A stretch of DNA of 64,000 nucleotides from an uncultured Eubacteriales bacterium (GTDB lineage: Bacteria; Bacillota; Clostridia; Oscillospirales; CAG-382): NCBI GenBank assembly GCA_934479825.1, contig CAKSOW010000001.1, forward strand, positions 62,001 through 126,000, read 5' to 3'. Below, piece after piece: positions 1 through 8,458 of the stretch (the stretch's first letter is position 1; every line of letters starts with the position of its first letter). A program made the position numbers and the translations under genes. A model generated the notes under the pieces. It ran no database searches. It had not been told where the DNA came from and saw only the letters and a program-made list of their open reading frames with translations.

Positions 1-896
1 CCGTCCAATATTTTCTTGCTGTCAAACGGCCATTGATAGCCTTTTAAAAAGACGGCCGAAAGCGCAGTATAAGCGTCACCAAAATAGTCAAGCAAAAACT
101 CATGTTCGTTTCCGTCTGCATCGACCGAAACAAAACGCGGCAGAACCTGCATATACGTTCCTGAAACATTCCAGCGCGGCTCCGTCGAAGCAAGTCCGTA
201 CTGCCATTCCGTCAAATTCTGCATTTGTGCACCGCATGTCACGGCAAGCGACATACACCCCGTGTGACAGGTCGGATACACGCTGTCCGCGTATATGCCG
301 GCCGGGCCTCCGGTCGCAAGAATCATGTTACCTGCCTTGATTCCGACGGGCTTTCCGGTTGCTTTTTCGACGCACAGAATCCCGGAAACACCGTTGTTGT
401 CATCTTTCAGAATCTCCACGGCAAGAAGCCCGTCCAAAATCTCAACATTCAATTCTTTCGCTCTTTTTTCCAATGCTTCGGTCATGAAACGCGATGTCAG
501 AGGTCCTGCGGACGTGGCTCTCTCATGCAGGTCGTGATCGGTCTTGTACCCGACATATTCACCATATCGGTCAGTTGGAAACGGCACGCCGAGTTCGCAC
601 AGGTTCATAAAACAGCGAAGGGAATTGGCTGCCTCACAAAGCGCACTGTCTCCATCCACACTGCCGGAGGCAAACAATTCTTCCGCCATAAGTCTTACGC
701 TGTCCGGCGCGTCTCCGCAGATTCCGAGCTTATAATAGGTCTGTTTGTCACTGCCGGTATTGCGCGATGTGCCGCAGTTTATTTCTTCTGTTATAAGTGC
801 CACCGAAAGAGAACCGCTTTCCTTTAAGCGATTGACAGCGTTGAATCCGGCCGCGCCGCTACCGATGACAAGAACGTCGTATTGAAAATAGTTCAT
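1..896 (-). CDS. FAD-dependent oxidoreductase (fumarate reductase/aspartate oxidase-like flavoprotein), 3' part outside window
   Basis: The reading frame runs from an ATG at 896 to the window edge without a stop, so about 298 N-terminal residues are visible. The N-terminus has the dinucleotide-binding motif VIGSGAAG, and a second FAD-contact motif ATGGPAG lies near residue 210. Overall it resembles the flavoprotein subunit of the succinate dehydrogenase/fumarate reductase/L-aspartate oxidase superfamily, which reduces or oxidises C-C bonds next to carboxylates or ketones. It starts 1 bp after the SDR stop, so it is very likely translated in one operon with the SDR and the OYE-like reductase. 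The substrate is unknown. The C-terminal catalytic cap residues are not in the window. Confidence 0.85.
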   Translation of the reverse strand, partial: MNYFQYDVLVIGSGAAGFNAVNRLKESGSLSVALITEEINCGTSRNTGSDKQTYYKLGICGDAPDSVRLMAEELFASGSVDGDSALCEAANSLRCFMNLCELGVPFPTDRYGEYVGYKTDHDLHERATSAGPLTSRFMTEALEKRAKELNVEILDGLLAVEILKDDNNGVSGILCVEKATGKPVGIKAGNMILATGGPAGIYADSVYPTCHTGCMSLAVTCGAQMQNLTEWQYGLASTEPRWNVSGTYMQVLPRFVSVDADGNEHEFLLDYFGDAYTALSAVFLKGYQWPFDSKKILD

Positions 897-897
897 C

Positions 898-1635
898 TTA
901 CAGCCTCCGGATATGGAAACCGCCGTCCACGTCGATCGACTGACCCGTGACATACGGCAAACTTCCGTTTACAAGCGAGAGAACCGCCTTTGCGATATCC
1001 TCCGGCTGTCCCCAGCGTTTGATCGGCAGAAGGCCGCCCTCGATTAACGCATCATATTTGCCTTTGACGGTTGCGGTCATGCCGGTTGCAATAATGCCGG
1101 GACGAATCTCGTTGACCGGTATACCGTATTCGGCAAGTCTGTCGGCAAACAGCGCGGTGATCATGGAAACGCCGGCTTTGGAAATGCAGTATTCACCGCG
1201 GCTTGTGGAGCTTGTGTAGGCAGACATAGAAGATATGTTGACAATGCTCTTTTGTTCCGCCGGATTTTTAATCATTTCCTTAGCAACTGCTTGGGTCAGA
1301 AACATCGTGCCCTTGGTATTGATGTTCATAACAAAATCATAGCTTTCTTCGGTCATTTCAAGAATATCCGCGCGGATTTTGGGTGCAACCCCTGCGACAT
1401 TGACTAAAATATCTATTTTCCCGTATCGGTCAAGTGCGGTACGGAGATAAGTTTCCCGGCTTGCCTTATCCGAAAGATCGCCTTTGAAATAGAGAAAATT
1501 TTCGTTTTCCAGCGGAGAAACGTCTGCAACATCCATACCGACAACAGTAATTCCGTTTTCCAAAAATAAGCGTGCTACCGCTCCGCCGATTCCGCCGGCA
1601 ACTCCTGTAACCAATGCAATGTTCTTGTGTTCCAT
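898..1635 (-). CDS. SDR family NAD(P)-dependent oxidoreductase
   Basis: A 245-residue classical short-chain dehydrogenase/reductase. It has the cofactor motif TGVAGGIG near residue 10, the structural motif NVAG (usually NNAG) near residue 80, a catalytic Ser in NISSMS and the catalytic YCISK (YxxxK) near residue 149. The length is typical of FabG-like 3-oxoacyl or alcohol dehydrogenases. The start is 5 bp after the stop of the OYE-like gene, with the flavoprotein following 1 bp later. It probably interconverts a hydroxyl and a keto group in the same substrate pathway. A fatty-acid FabG role is unlikely because no fab genes are near. The family is certain, the substrate is not. Confidence 0.93.
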   Translation of the reverse strand: MEHKNIALVTGVAGGIGGAVARLFLENGITVVGMDVADVSPLENENFLYFKGDLSDKASRETYLRTALDRYGKIDILVNVAGVAPKIRADILEMTEESYDFVMNINTKGTMFLTQAVAKEMIKNPAEQKSIVNISSMSAYTSSTSRGEYCISKAGVSMITALFADRLAEYGIPVNEIRPGIIATGMTATVKGKYDALIEGGLLPIKRWGQPEDIAKAVLSLVNGSLPYVTGQSIDVDGGFHIRRL

Positions 1636-1640
1636 TTTTC

Positions 1641-2960
1641 TTACTCCTTACACAGTTTGTTGTAGATCGGAAGATAAACTTCCTTGTCGCGGATTACACA
1701 CCCCGGTGTACCGCCGGGTTTGCGCATAATTTCCGTACATTTTGAGCAGCAGATACAGATTTTGTCTTTATCCATACCGCCCTTTTCCAGTATATCCCGT
1801 GCAAAATCGGGATAAGCAAAAATTGTTCTTCCGAAGCCGGCAAAATCAAAAGCTCCGCTTTCGATATAGGCCGCCGTTACATGCGGCGCGGCGACGCCTA
1901 AAAAAGACACGGCTGATGAAATGAGCGCCATATCCGGCGTCGCTTTTTTTAGCTGTGCAACTCCCTCTAACACGCGTTTGACACCGACTAACGGATGCTC
2001 CGGCGGTTCATAAGCGCCATGTGAAAACGGACGGTTGACATGTGGATTGAAATACGGATTGCCCATGGTGATATTGAGAATCCGAACGCCCTCGTCGTAA
2101 AGATTTTGTATCAGCTTTTTCGGCTCGGTAAGATCCACATTGATACTGCCGTCGGTCGGAACGCCGAAACCATATGGATACGGGAACCCGTCGTAGGCGT
2201 TAAGCCTGGACGAAACGATGAAGTCGTGCCCGACAGCAGCCATCGCTCCTTTTACCGATTCGCGAAGAAGCCTGGTGCGGTTTTCAAAACTGCCGCCGTA
2301 TTTTCCTTTGCGCTCATAGGCCGACAGCAGTTCGCAGTTTAAATACCTGTGACAGCATTTGATATCCACACCGTCAAAGCCGGCTTTTTCCGCAAGCGCC
2401 GCACCCTGTATCAGGGCTTCGCTCACACGATCCAGATATTCATCGCTTACAATACGGTCGGATGAGATCGGCGCGTCTTTCTCAAAGATCGGGTTGTTGT
2501 ACGCAATGAGCGGTTCGGGAAAGCCGTGCGGCTTGGAATACCGGCCGGAATGCGTCGCCTGCATAAAGACGACCGGCGCATAGCCGTTTTGGCGCATGGC
2601 TGTTTCTTTGATGTCTTCAACAATTCTCTTGAAACTGTCTAAATTGTTTGGGTTTATGTATAATTGGCGTGGATTGGCGCGCGCCTCTTCCATAACGGCG
2701 GTCGCCTCAAACCAAATGATACCGGCGTCGCCTGCGGCTAAGCGCTTATACCGCCGTTTTGTCAGTTCATCCGGTTCGCCCGAAGCCGTTCCGTCGCAGC
2801 CCTCCATAGCCTGGCAGGCAAGACGGTTGGGAAAGCGGTGATTCTGTAAGGAAAACGGCTGTGCAAGTGCTTTTACATCGTCGGTATACGGCAAAGCCGT
2901 CTGCAACGCATCGTTTTGTGAAAGAAAGTCCTCTTTGCTTAAATAAACGCTGTGTTTCAT
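1641..2960 (-). CDS. NADH:flavin oxidoreductase / old yellow enzyme-like reductase with C-terminal cysteine cluster
   Basis: 439 residues from an ATG at 2960, which has a GGAGG ribosome site directly upstream. An earlier in-frame ATG at 3032 would add 24 residues that run into the promoter region and is less likely. The N-terminal TIM barrel is that of the old yellow enzyme/2,4-dienoyl-CoA reductase family (FMN-binding, enone or dienoyl reduction). Near the C-terminus CICCSKC followed 12 residues later by GC matches the four-cysteine Fe-S motif of the FadH/BaiH-type subgroup. The C-terminal FAD/NAD domain of full-length FadH is absent, so the separate flavoprotein at 1-896 might supply electrons; that is inference. 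First gene of a three-gene operon. Confidence 0.9.
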   Translation of the reverse strand: MKHSVYLSKEDFLSQNDALQTALPYTDDVKALAQPFSLQNHRFPNRLACQAMEGCDGTASGEPDELTKRRYKRLAAGDAGIIWFEATAVMEEARANPRQLYINPNNLDSFKRIVEDIKETAMRQNGYAPVVFMQATHSGRYSKPHGFPEPLIAYNNPIFEKDAPISSDRIVSDEYLDRVSEALIQGAALAEKAGFDGVDIKCCHRYLNCELLSAYERKGKYGGSFENRTRLLRESVKGAMAAVGHDFIVSSRLNAYDGFPYPYGFGVPTDGSINVDLTEPKKLIQNLYDEGVRILNITMGNPYFNPHVNRPFSHGAYEPPEHPLVGVKRVLEGVAQLKKATPDMALISSAVSFLGVAAPHVTAAYIESGAFDFAGFGRTIFAYPDFARDILEKGGMDKDKICICCSKCTEIMRKPGGTPGCVIRDKEVYLPIYNKLCKE

Positions 2961-3042
2961 ATAGATTCCTCCAACTCTACTTTTATTGTAGCAGGGTTTT
3001 TGAAAATGTGTTATAAAGATACGGTTTGTCATTATGTAAATC

Positions 3043-3071
3043 TTGCATTTTTTGAAAATCTATGCTATACT
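3043..3071 (+). promoter_or_regulatory. Promoter of the AraC-family regulator gene
   Basis: TTGCAT (3043-3048), 17-bp spacer, TATACT (3066-3071), 20 bp upstream of the ATG at 3091. It sits in the 130-bp divergent region shared with the OYE operon, so the regulator may act here on both directions. Confidence 0.6.
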
Positions 3072-3090
3072 GATTTGGGGGTGAGAGTCC

Positions 3091-3894
3091 ATGAACAACA
3101 TCATTCATTCGCTTTACTTTGCCGACCGGAATCAACAAGCCTTGCCGCATTACCATGATTGCCACCAGATTCTTTTTGTCACATGCGGCACGTGCCGCGT
3201 TCGCATAAATGCCAAGGAAAAAACGGCTTGTAAAGGGAATATCATCGTTATTAGCCGCTTTGAGGAGCATTCGATTTCAGACGCAAGCGACGATTATCAA
3301 AGATACGTTTTACGCATTTTGCCGCATGGGGATTATGGGGAAAACCCGAAACTGTATTCGCTGTTGTTCAACCGCCCCGAGCATTTCAACAATGTTCTGC
3401 AAACTTCCGCGGACTTTGAGAATATCCGGCATCTGTTTGAACGGCTTTTACACGAATATACAGCGGAAAATGAGATGAAAAACGAAATGCTTGAACTACT
3501 GTTGGAAGAGCTTTTGATTTTCATTTGCCGCCACGCGCCGCTTACACTTTTTGCTTTGGACGCCTCCGGTTTTGAAATCATAGCGGAGGTGCAGAATCTT
3601 CTTTCATCGGAATTCGGCGAAAGTTATACGTTAGGTACTCTTGCGTCGCGTTTTTGTGTCAGCCCCTCATTTTTATCGCATCGGTTCAAGAAAATCACCG
3701 GCGTTTCGGTAATGGAATTTCTGTTTTCCTGCCGAATTGCCGAAGCAAAAAGAATGCTTGTCAAAACAGATCTTCCGGTCGGAAAAATCATGGAAAAATG
3801 CGGCTTTTCCGATTTCAGCAATTTTTGCCGAATCTTCAAAAAAAGCACGGGGCTTTCTCCGACCGAATATGCCGCGCACTATAAAAATTTGTAA
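3091..3894 (+). CDS. AraC family transcriptional regulator
   Basis: 267 residues. The N-terminal half is a cupin-like sensing domain (HYHDCHQILFV, typical of the AraC effector barrel). The C-terminal ~100 residues hold two helix-turn-helix motifs, with LASRFCVSPSFLSHRFKK and KCGFSDFSNFCRIFKK as recognition regions and the usual ending FKKSTGLSPTEY. It is transcribed divergently from the OYE-SDR-flavoprotein operon and is its likely activator or repressor. The effector is unknown, though a ligand of the operon substrate is plausible. Confidence 0.93.
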   Translation: MNNIIHSLYFADRNQQALPHYHDCHQILFVTCGTCRVRINAKEKTACKGNIIVISRFEEHSISDASDDYQRYVLRILPHGDYGENPKLYSLLFNRPEHFNNVLQTSADFENIRHLFERLLHEYTAENEMKNEMLELLLEELLIFICRHAPLTLFALDASGFEIIAEVQNLLSSEFGESYTLGTLASRFCVSPSFLSHRFKKITGVSVMEFLFSCRIAEAKRMLVKTDLPVGKIMEKCGFSDFSNFCRIFKKSTGLSPTEYAAHYKNL

Positions 3895-3902
3895 TAATTA
3901 AA

Positions 3903-3940
3903 ATCGCACACAGCAGCTTTTTCCAGCTGCTGTGTGCGAT
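3903..3940. terminator. Bidirectional terminator between convergent araC-type gene and uxaC
   Basis: A perfect 16-bp inverted repeat (3903-3918 and 3925-3940) with a 6-nt loop sits between two convergent genes. On the minus strand it is followed by TTTAATTATT, and on the plus strand by a weak AT tract. It probably ends both transcripts, better for uxaC. Confidence 0.75.
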
Positions 3941-4050
3941 AAAGTTATTTTGGATAGAATTACAAGGCATTATATGTCAATTGCTCAATTTTCATTGAGA
4001 AACGCCGCGTTTTCGCGAACCTCCGGTATTTATCGGCAGCTCATTTGTAT

Positions 4051-5460
4051 TTAAAAACCAAAGAAATCATAAGCATTTTGATAGCTAATATCGTAGACCA
4101 TTTTCCCGACATGCTCCAAATCGTTCGGGTATTCGCCGCGCTCAATCATGCTTCCGAGATAATCACAGAGAATGCGGCGGAAATATTCATGACGCGTATA
4201 GGATAAGAAACTGCGCGAATCGGTGAGCATACCGACAAAGTTGGCGAGCACGCCCGTGGCGGCAAAAGAGCGAATCTGGTCGCGCATGCCGTCAAGGTGA
4301 TCGTTGAACCACCAGGCGGAGCCGTGCTGAATGCGGCTCTTGATTCCCTTGTCATTTCCTTGGAAACAACCGCACATAGCGTCGATCGCGGCATTGTCGT
4401 TGGGGTTCAGCGAATAGAAGATCATCTTCGGCAGGTGATCGGCTGTTTCAAAGCTGTCAAGGAGTTTTAAGGCGTTGCGGACGCAATCGAAACTGGCAAT
4501 TGTGTCGAAACCGGTGTCCGGACCGAGAGCGGCAAAATTTTTCGCGCTTTGATTCCGGATAACACCGAAATGAATCTGCATGACCCAATCGCGCCTTGTA
4601 AATTCGCCGGCAAAGAAGGATAGCAAAAATGTCTTGTATTTGTCAGCTTCTTCGGCAGAAAGCGTCTGTCCGGCAAGCGCCTTTTTGAAGATGAGATCTG
4701 CCTCCTTGGCGGTGCAGGGCGCAAAAGGCACATAGTCCATGCCATGGTCGCTGGTTTTGCAGCCGTGCGCTTCAAAATGGTCAAGCCGTGCAGTCATCGC
4801 GTCGAGAAGTGAGTCAATGTCGGAGATCTCCTTGCCGAAAGCAGGGGACAGCTTTTCGGTGATATATTCTTTAAAGCCGGCTTTTTCGATATTGACGGCT
4901 TTGTCGGGACGGAATGCCGGCAAAACGCGCGTTTCAAAGCTTGCGTCTTTGGCAATGGCGGCGTGATGCTCCAACGAATCGGCGGGATCGTCGGTCGTGC
5001 AGATGACCTTGACGCCGCTTGCTTGGATGAGGTCGCGCGCACCCATTTTGCCGGAGGTAAGCAGGACATTGCATTTTTCCCAGATTTCGTCACAGGTCTT
5101 TTCATTTAACGGCACATGTATGTCAAAATAGCGTGCCAATTCCAAATGCGTCCAATGGTAGAGCGGATTGCCGATAAGATTCGGCATAGTAGCCGCCCAA
5201 GCCTTGAAACGGTCATAGTCCGAGGCACCGCCGGTGACAAGGCTTTCGTCAAAACCGCAGGCACGGATGGCGCGCCATTTGTAGTGGTCGCCGTAAAGCC
5301 ATGCTTCGGTGATGTTTTTGAACTGTTTGTTCGTTGCAATTTCTTCGGGACTCAAATGGCAGTGATAATCCACGATCGGTGTCTTTTGAGCATAGGTTTC
5401 AAACAGTTTAACGGCTGTCGGTGTGGACAGTAAAAAGTCTTTTCCCATAAATTCTTTCAT
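4051..5460 (-). CDS. uxaC: Glucuronate isomerase
   Basis: 469 residues, the usual length of UxaC. It is an amidohydrolase-fold enzyme that isomerises D-glucuronate to D-fructuronate (and galacturonate to tagaturonate) at the entry of the uronate branch of the Ashwell pathway. Diagnostic segments are IVDYHCHLSPEEI near residue 30 (metal-binding HxH), the following EAWLYGDHYKWR, and the late LTDSRSFLSYTRHEYFRR. No uxuA, uxaB or kdg genes lie nearby, so it stands alone behind its own promoter. Its terminator is shared with the convergent regulator gene. Confidence 0.97.
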   Translation of the reverse strand: MKEFMGKDFLLSTPTAVKLFETYAQKTPIVDYHCHLSPEEIATNKQFKNITEAWLYGDHYKWRAIRACGFDESLVTGGASDYDRFKAWAATMPNLIGNPLYHWTHLELARYFDIHVPLNEKTCDEIWEKCNVLLTSGKMGARDLIQASGVKVICTTDDPADSLEHHAAIAKDASFETRVLPAFRPDKAVNIEKAGFKEYITEKLSPAFGKEISDIDSLLDAMTARLDHFEAHGCKTSDHGMDYVPFAPCTAKEADLIFKKALAGQTLSAEEADKYKTFLLSFFAGEFTRRDWVMQIHFGVIRNQSAKNFAALGPDTGFDTIASFDCVRNALKLLDSFETADHLPKMIFYSLNPNDNAAIDAMCGCFQGNDKGIKSRIQHGSAWWFNDHLDGMRDQIRSFAATGVLANFVGMLTDSRSFLSYTRHEYFRRILCDYLGSMIERGEYPNDLEHVGKMVYDISYQNAYDFFGF

Positions 5461-5497
5461 GGCGTATTTCCTTTCGCAATCTATATGAATTTTCGTG

Positions 5498-5542
5498 GTT
5501 CCTTTACGCGTTCAGTATAACAAAGGAACGGAGAAATGTCAA
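5498..5542 (-). promoter_or_regulatory. uxaC promoter with flanking inverted repeat (putative operator)
   Basis: On the minus strand TTGACA (5537-5542), a 17-bp spacer and TATACT (5514-5519) form a near-consensus promoter. Eight-bp arms GTTCCTTT (5498-5505) and AAAGGAAC (5522-5529) bracket the -10 element with a 16-bp gap. This placement fits a repressor site. Confidence 0.65.
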
Positions 5543-5638
5543 GTTTTCATAGACAATGCAGTTGAATTACACAAATAGTGTGCAGGTTTTGAAGAAACAC
5601 GGATAAATGGCGGAAAAACAAATAGTCGTATTTGGGGT

Positions 5639-5666
5639 TGTATTTGCCAAGAAAATGTGCTATAAT
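5639..5666 (+). promoter_or_regulatory. uvrB promoter
   Basis: TTGTAT (5639-5644), 16-bp spacer, TATAAT (5661-5666), 60 bp before the uvrB ATG. I looked for a Gram-positive LexA box (GAAC-N4-GTTC) and saw none. Confidence 0.5.
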
Positions 5667-5725
5667 AAACGTGATAAAATGTGCCGTAAATTTCAGATTT
5701 TACCGCTCAGATCGGAGTACCAGCC

Positions 5726-7696
5726 ATGATGAACAAACCCTTTTCATTAAAAAGCAGTTATACGCTTGCCGGCGACCAGCCGCAGGCTGTCGATAAGCTT
5801 GTGCAAGGCGTTCTTGACGGAGACAAGGCGCAGACGTTACTTGGCGTAACCGGTTCCGGCAAAACCTTTACCATGGCGAATATCATCGCACGTGTCAACC
5901 GTCCGACGTTGGTGCTCGCTCATAATAAAACGCTTGCCGCCCAACTTTGCAGTGAGTTCAAAGAGTTTTTCCCGGATAACGCTGTTGAGTTCTTTGTTTC
6001 TTACTATGATTATTATCAGCCGGAAGCCTATATTCCCGGCAAAGACGTGTATATTGAAAAGGACTCATCCATTAACGATGAAATCGATAAACTGCGTCAC
6101 AGTGCGACCAGCGCCCTTTTTGAGCGGCGCGACGTTATTATTGTTTCGTCTGTTTCCTGTATTTACACGCTTGGTGATCCGGCGGAATACAAAAGCATGA
6201 CGGTTTCGGCATCTCCCGGACTTCAAATCAGTCGCGAGGCTTTTATCGCTTCTTTGGTGCGTATTCAGTATGAGCGCAATGACCTGGTTCTTGAACGAAA
6301 CAAATTCCGCGTGCGCGGCGATACGGTCGAACTGCTGCCGTCCAATAACGATAAAACAGCACTTCGCGTTGAGTTTTTCGGCGATGAGATCGATAACGTG
6401 TCGGAAATCGATATCGTTACCGGAGAAGTGCTGCACCGGTTGACTCGTGCCGTGGTTTATCCGGCAACCCACTATGTCACCTCTGCTGAAAAGCGGCAAA
6501 AGGCTATTGACGAAATTTTAGAGGAAATGACCGAACGTGCCGCGTTCTTCAAGAGTCAGAATAAATTCATAGAGGCACAGCGTATCGAAGAGCGTACCCG
6601 GTATGACATGGAGATGCTTGCTGAAATCGGGTATTGTTCGGGCGTAGAGAATTATTCACGCGTATTGTCCGGACGTCCGGCCGGAAGCACGCCTTACACA
6701 CTGCTTGACTATTTTCCGAAAGACTATCTTTTGTTTGTGGATGAATCGCATGTCACGCTTCCGCAGGTGCGCGGTATGAGCGGCGGCGACCGTGCCCGGA
6801 AGAAAAATTTGGTCGATTACGGCTTTCGTTTGCCGTCAGCGCTCGATAACCGCCCGTTATTTTTCAATGAGTTTGAAGAACGTGTCAATCAGGCGATTTT
6901 TGTCAGTGCCACGCCCCAGGAATACGAAAAGACCCATTCGGAACAGATCGTCGAACAGCTTATCCGACCGACCGGACTGCTTGATCCAGAGGTGGAAGTG
7001 CGCCCGGTAAAAGGACAGATCGACGACTTGATCAGCGAGATCAATAAGCGTGTCGAAAAGAGCGAACGCGTGCTTGTCACAACGCTTACCAAGAAAATGG
7101 CGGAGGATCTGACCGAATACCTCGGAAATTACGGTATCAAGTGCCGGTATATGCATTTTTCCATTGAAACAATCGAACGCATGGAACTTCTTCGCGATCT
7201 GCGTCTTGGCGTATTCGATGTGCTTATCGGTATCAACCTCTTACGCGAGGGACTTGACTTGCCGGAAGTGTCGCTTGTTGCGATTCTCGACGCGGATAAA
7301 GAGGGCTTTTTACGCAGCGAAACTTCCCTTATTCAGACGATCGGACGTGCTGCGCGAAATGCCGAGGGTAAAGTCCTCATGTACGCCGATACCGTTACCG
7401 GTTCTATGCGCGCCGCCATTTCCGAAACCAACCGCCGCCGCAAAATTCAGAAACAGTATAATGATGAGCACGGAATCGTTCCGCAGACCGTTAAAAAAGA
7501 TGTACGCGACATTATAGATCTTGCCGTTAAGGATAAGGACAAAAAAGGCACGGTGCGAAAGATGTCAAAAGCGGAATTGGATCGTACAGTCGCCGAGCTT
7601 ACCGAACAGATGAAAGCCGCCGCTGCGTCGCTCAACTTTGAACTTGCCGCGGCATTAAGAGACAAGATTTCCGGATTAAAACGCAGTAAAAAATAG
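5726..7696 (+). CDS. uvrB: Excinuclease ABC subunit UvrB
   Basis: 656 residues, full length. UvrB is the damage-verifying helicase-like subunit of nucleotide excision repair. Seen: Walker A GVTGSGKT near residue 40, the beta-hairpin segment YYDYYQPEAY that inserts between strands, the DESH-containing helicase motif II in LLFVDESHVT, motif VI QTIGRAARN, and a C-terminal UVR domain (last ~35 residues) that binds UvrC. uvrC is present at the other end of the window; uvrA is not in the window. Two consecutive ATGs occur at the start, and I kept the first. Confidence 0.98.
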   Translation: MMNKPFSLKSSYTLAGDQPQAVDKLVQGVLDGDKAQTLLGVTGSGKTFTMANIIARVNRPTLVLAHNKTLAAQLCSEFKEFFPDNAVEFFVSYYDYYQPEAYIPGKDVYIEKDSSINDEIDKLRHSATSALFERRDVIIVSSVSCIYTLGDPAEYKSMTVSASPGLQISREAFIASLVRIQYERNDLVLERNKFRVRGDTVELLPSNNDKTALRVEFFGDEIDNVSEIDIVTGEVLHRLTRAVVYPATHYVTSAEKRQKAIDEILEEMTERAAFFKSQNKFIEAQRIEERTRYDMEMLAEIGYCSGVENYSRVLSGRPAGSTPYTLLDYFPKDYLLFVDESHVTLPQVRGMSGGDRARKKNLVDYGFRLPSALDNRPLFFNEFEERVNQAIFVSATPQEYEKTHSEQIVEQLIRPTGLLDPEVEVRPVKGQIDDLISEINKRVEKSERVLVTTLTKKMAEDLTEYLGNYGIKCRYMHFSIETIERMELLRDLRLGVFDVLIGINLLREGLDLPEVSLVAILDADKEGFLRSETSLIQTIGRAARNAEGKVLMYADTVTGSMRAAISETNRRRKIQKQYNDEHGIVPQTVKKDVRDIIDLAVKDKDKKGTVRKMSKAELDRTVAELTEQMKAAAASLNFELAAALRDKISGLKRSKK

Positions 7697-7792
7697 GTGT
7701 TTCTGCGATTTTGGATTGGTTTCACAGAATTTACACATTGTGCGTATATAATTGAATCAAATCATAGATTATCTCTATAAGGACGTGAAAAT

Positions 7793-8458
7793 ATGTACAA
7801 GCTTTTGGTTGTGGATGACGAACAGAAGATCCGCGAAATCATCTCAAAATATGCCCAGTTTGAGGGATACAGCGTCGAAGAAGCGCCCGACGGCATGACG
7901 GCAATCGATATGTTCAAGGAAAAGGATTATGATCTTGTGATCTTAGATGTAATGCTGCCGGATCTTGACGGTTTTTCTGTTTGCAGAGAGCTTCGTAAAA
8001 CCAGCCGCACGCCCGTTATTATGCTTTCGGCGCGCGGCGAGGAATACGACCGTATTCATGGTTTTGAAGTCGGTATCGACGATTACGTCGTCAAACCCTT
8101 TTCTCCGAAAGAGCTTATGCTTCGTGTTTCGGCCGTCTTAAAGCGCACCAACAGTATTTCCGACGACACCTTTGAATACCAGGGCTTGAAGGTGGATTTT
8201 GCCGGGCGCATCGTTTATATCGACGGCAAAAAGACCGATCTTACGCCCAAAGAATATGATCTGTTGTTCTATCTTATCAAAAACAAAGGGATTGCGCTGA
8301 CGCGCGAAAAACTGATCAGCAATGTCTGGGGATATGACTTTTTCGGCGATGATCGAACGCTTGATACGCACATCAAGCTGTTACGCAAAAATCTCGGCGA
8401 ATACGCGCGTCTTATCGTGACGTTAAGAGGGGTCGGATATCGCTTTGAAGCAAAATAA
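7793..8458 (+). CDS. OmpR/PhoB-family response regulator
   Basis: 221 residues. The receiver domain (1-~120) has the acidic pair DDE at residues 8-10, the phosphoacceptor Asp in VILDVMLPD and the conserved Lys in VVKPF. The C-terminal winged-helix DNA-binding domain (~130-221) carries DLTPKEYDLL and the closing TLRGVGYRF. Its stop overlaps the start of the histidine kinase gene, so the pair is co-translated. A TATAAT at 7747-7752 lies upstream without a well-spaced -35, as is common for activator-dependent or self-activated promoters. The stimulus cannot be told. Confidence 0.96.
   Translation: MYKLLVVDDEQKIREIISKYAQFEGYSVEEAPDGMTAIDMFKEKDYDLVILDVMLPDLDGFSVCRELRKTSRTPVIMLSARGEEYDRIHGFEVGIDDYVVKPFSPKELMLRVSAVLKRTNSISDDTFEYQGLKVDFAGRIVYIDGKKTDLTPKEYDLLFYLIKNKGIALTREKLISNVWGYDFFGDDRTLDTHIKLLRKNLGEYARLIVTLRGVGYRFEAK

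Noticed and set aside
5461..5725. LexA/SOS box ahead of uvrB
   Set aside because: No GAAC-N4-GTTC type palindrome is present; only a plain promoter is visible.
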